From positions 1-52,876 of the forward strand of contig JANQPM010000011.1 of NCBI GenBank assembly GCA_028289465.1: 52,876 bases of DNA, read 5' to 3'. The notes beneath the pieces were generated by a model, which worked only from the letters and a program-made list of their open reading frames with translations, was not told the origin of the DNA and did no database searches. The DNA is from Lysobacterales bacterium. Lineage in GTDB: Bacteria; Pseudomonadota; Gammaproteobacteria; Xanthomonadales; SZUA-36. Of this stretch, positions 51,396 through 52,876 are shown piece by piece (position 1 is the stretch's first letter; every line of letters begins with the position of its first letter). The translations under genes and the position numbers were made by a program.

Positions 51396-52876
51396 TCAAG
51401 CCCCGGTACGGTCCTGTAGCGTGCGGACAACGCCAAGCCATTGTTCCAGCTGGGAATCCTTAATGTTTCCGCTTGTGTCGATGCGCCGGACTTCAGCGCC
51501 GATTCGACAGGCCAGCAAGCGCCCGTTGCGCCACCACAGCCGATTGCCGACGCGCGCCGGCACCTTCGCGTCGGGAGTCAGGATGCCGGCCAGATTCAGC
51601 GGATCACAGCCGTTGATCACGATATTGCTGTCCTGGTCGGCTGCATGCCGGGTTTGACGCAGCAAGCCGGCGGCTTCCGGCAGTGCGAACTGTTCGCCGG
51701 AAAACCCGTCGACAAAACGCCCGCCCTGCACTTCGCCGCGATCTTCCAGCCGGCGGAAATAATGCAGCAGGTAGCGCCATGGCGGCAGGCCGGTTTCGCG
51801 GGCCAGCAGCACGCGAAAAACCACTCCGTAGCGGCGCAGCAGAACGCGGCAGAAATAGTCTAATAGATCGCTACCGACCAATGCCGCCGACGCATCGCCG
51901 CTATTAGAGAACGGCAGCAGACTCCAGCGTCCGCTGATGCTGCCGGCCGCAAAACCGCGCCGCTGCCAGCGCTTCTGGCGTCGTTTTTCCACTTCGGTAC
52001 GCTGCAGGCTGCGCAGCGCGGAAACGCTGTCCGCGGTAACCAGACCGTAAGCCACCAATTCGCCCAGCGCCGCCTCCAATTGACTGTCCAGCAATCGACT
52101 TTCGCGGCCCAGGTCGTCGCCGAACATCGCACCGTGTTCTTGCAGCAGGTCTGCCAGTTGTGCCGCGGGTGTCGACAGCCGGGCCGCTGGCGCTGTCGGC
52201 TGCCACCAGGCCGACAGGCGATAACGGCGGCAGAACAGTATGCGGTTCGCACGCCTTAGCTCGGCCCGCTGGCCGTCACCGGCGGCGGCATCCGCATCTT
52301 GCTGAGTTCTCAATACGGTTTCCCGAGCCGGCCTGGCCCAGGCATAGTCGCCGCTGATAACCGCCATATCCAATGCGGTAGGCTCAAAAACCTGGATTCG
52401 GGCCGGCAGCAAAAACCCGTCCCAGGCCGTCAACGGCGCCTGCCAGCCTTCCAGCAACGACAGCGTTTGCGACAGCGTATTCGGTCCGGCCGCAGGTTCT
52501 TCCAGACCGTGCCAGCGCGCCATAAACCGCATATATGCCTGCGGGCTGACCGGTTTCACCCGCTGCCGGCGGCGCTGCCGGCTGTAACGGTGAATCCGTG
52601 CCAGCAAACGCCGTTCGCACCAGTACATTGTCGATTGCCCGAGATTGGTTTGAATCGCAATACCGTCGTTTTGCAGCGCGATCAGCGCGGCCGATATTTC
52701 CTCGGCCGGCAGATCGAAATCCTGTTGCAATTGCTTTTCCTCGACCGGCCCCAGCGCATTCAGCCGGCAGTGCAGCAACGTCTTCAACACCGCAGACCGG
52801 CTTTCGGGCGGCTTGCCGTACGGCGCCAGTTCGGGGTGATGGCTCGATTCCGGATACAACAGCGATACTTCGGCCA
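51396..52876 (-). CDS. lhr: Lhr-type DEAD/DEAH-box helicase, C-terminal part (partial)
   Basis: This partial frame is open to the right edge of the window; the ATPase core and N-terminus lie beyond it. The visible 493 residues match the C-terminal region of long Lhr helicases: LLYPESSHHPELAPYG, RIHRYSRQRRRQRVKPVSPQ, WWQPTAPAARLSTPA and GRWSLLPF, with winged-helix and strand-annealing-like regions (KRRQKRWQRRGFAAGSISGR). Lhr acts in DNA repair. The TTG at 52859 is internal. The C-terminal tail is followed by the OmpA-type lipoprotein gene on the same strand. Confidence 0.8.
   Translation of the reverse strand, partial: AEVSLLYPESSHHPELAPYGKPPESRSAVLKTLLHCRLNALGPVEEKQLQQDFDLPAEEISAALIALQNDGIAIQTNLGQSTMYWCERRLLARIHRYSRQRRRQRVKPVSPQAYMRFMARWHGLEEPAAGPNTLSQTLSLLEGWQAPLTAWDGFLLPARIQVFEPTALDMAVISGDYAWARPARETVLRTQQDADAAAGDGQRAELRRANRILFCRRYRLSAWWQPTAPAARLSTPAAQLADLLQEHGAMFGDDLGRESRLLDSQLEAALGELVAYGLVTADSVSALRSLQRTEVEKRRQKRWQRRGFAAGSISGRWSLLPFSNSGDASAALVGSDLLDYFCRVLLRRYGVVFRVLLARETGLPPWRYLLHYFRRLEDRGEVQGGRFVDGFSGEQFALPEAAGLLRQTRHAADQDSNIVINGCDPLNLAGILTPDAKVPARVGNRLWWRNGRLLACRIGAEVRRIDTSGNIKDSQLEQWLGVVRTLQDRTGA

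Overview
The window is about 53 kb of a gene-dense, moderately GC-rich bacterial chromosome. The gene order comEC-exbB-exbD-msbA-lpxK-kdsB, the sdhCDAB operon followed by sdhE and ygfX, the clpS/clpA pair, mnmA-hflD, and a dif site of gammaproteobacterial type all point to a free-living gammaproteobacterium outside the Enterobacterales. No phage, insertion sequence, integrase or CRISPR array was seen. The species cannot be named from this sequence alone.

Layout. 1-7.5 kb: an envelope and lipid A operon (comEC end, exbBD, msbA, lpxK, kdsB, a low-molecular-weight tyrosine phosphatase) running into uvrC. 7.5-11.2 kb: pgsA, a methyltransferase, and a ygfZ plus PhnD-like binding protein pair. 11.3-15.6 kb: a succinate dehydrogenase operon that starts with an unlisted 49-codon SDHAF4/DUF1674-type gene, then sdhCDAB, sdhE and ygfX. 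16-28 kb: a micro-oxic respiration block with a secreted IPTL-CTERM-like protein, haem-sensor kinase fixL, fixJ, a degenerate receiver-only protein, ccoNOQP, an unnamed membrane protein, ccoG, a short FixH-like protein, ccoI, ccoS and a TauE/SafE-family protein. 28-30.6 kb: an unrecognised 116-aa protein, a DUF3179 protein, a dif site and an HExxH lipoprotein. 30.6-38.5 kb: arginine deiminase and a CusCBA copper/silver efflux operon led by a small His/Met/Cys-rich secreted protein. 38.7-41 kb: tRNA-Leu, tRNA-Cys, tRNA-Gly and infA, packed among repeats. 41-52.9 kb: clpA, clpS, mnmA, hflD, acnA, a B12-binding radical SAM enzyme, DoxX, an OmpA-type lipoprotein and the C-terminal part of an Lhr-type helicase.

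Two things stand out beyond the genes. First, a near-perfect dif site at 29727-29754 identifies the window as the replication terminus. All seven FtsK-orienting GGGNAGGG octamers that I found point toward it: three on the plus strand to its left, four on the minus strand to its right. Second, at least twelve intergenic copies of a hairpin repeat occur, in which the stem sequence changes on both arms together. These cluster behind uvrC, ygfX, the tRNA genes and infA, and some abut tRNA 3' ends.

Functionally, the centre of the window is a coherent low-oxygen respiration module. FixL keeps the haem-ligand His and the oxygen-contact Arg of known FixL proteins. A FixJ-box-like element lies in front of the receiver-ccoNOQP unit, and the copper-handling genes (ccoI, ccoG, ccoS, SafE type) needed to mature the oxidase follow in the same direction.
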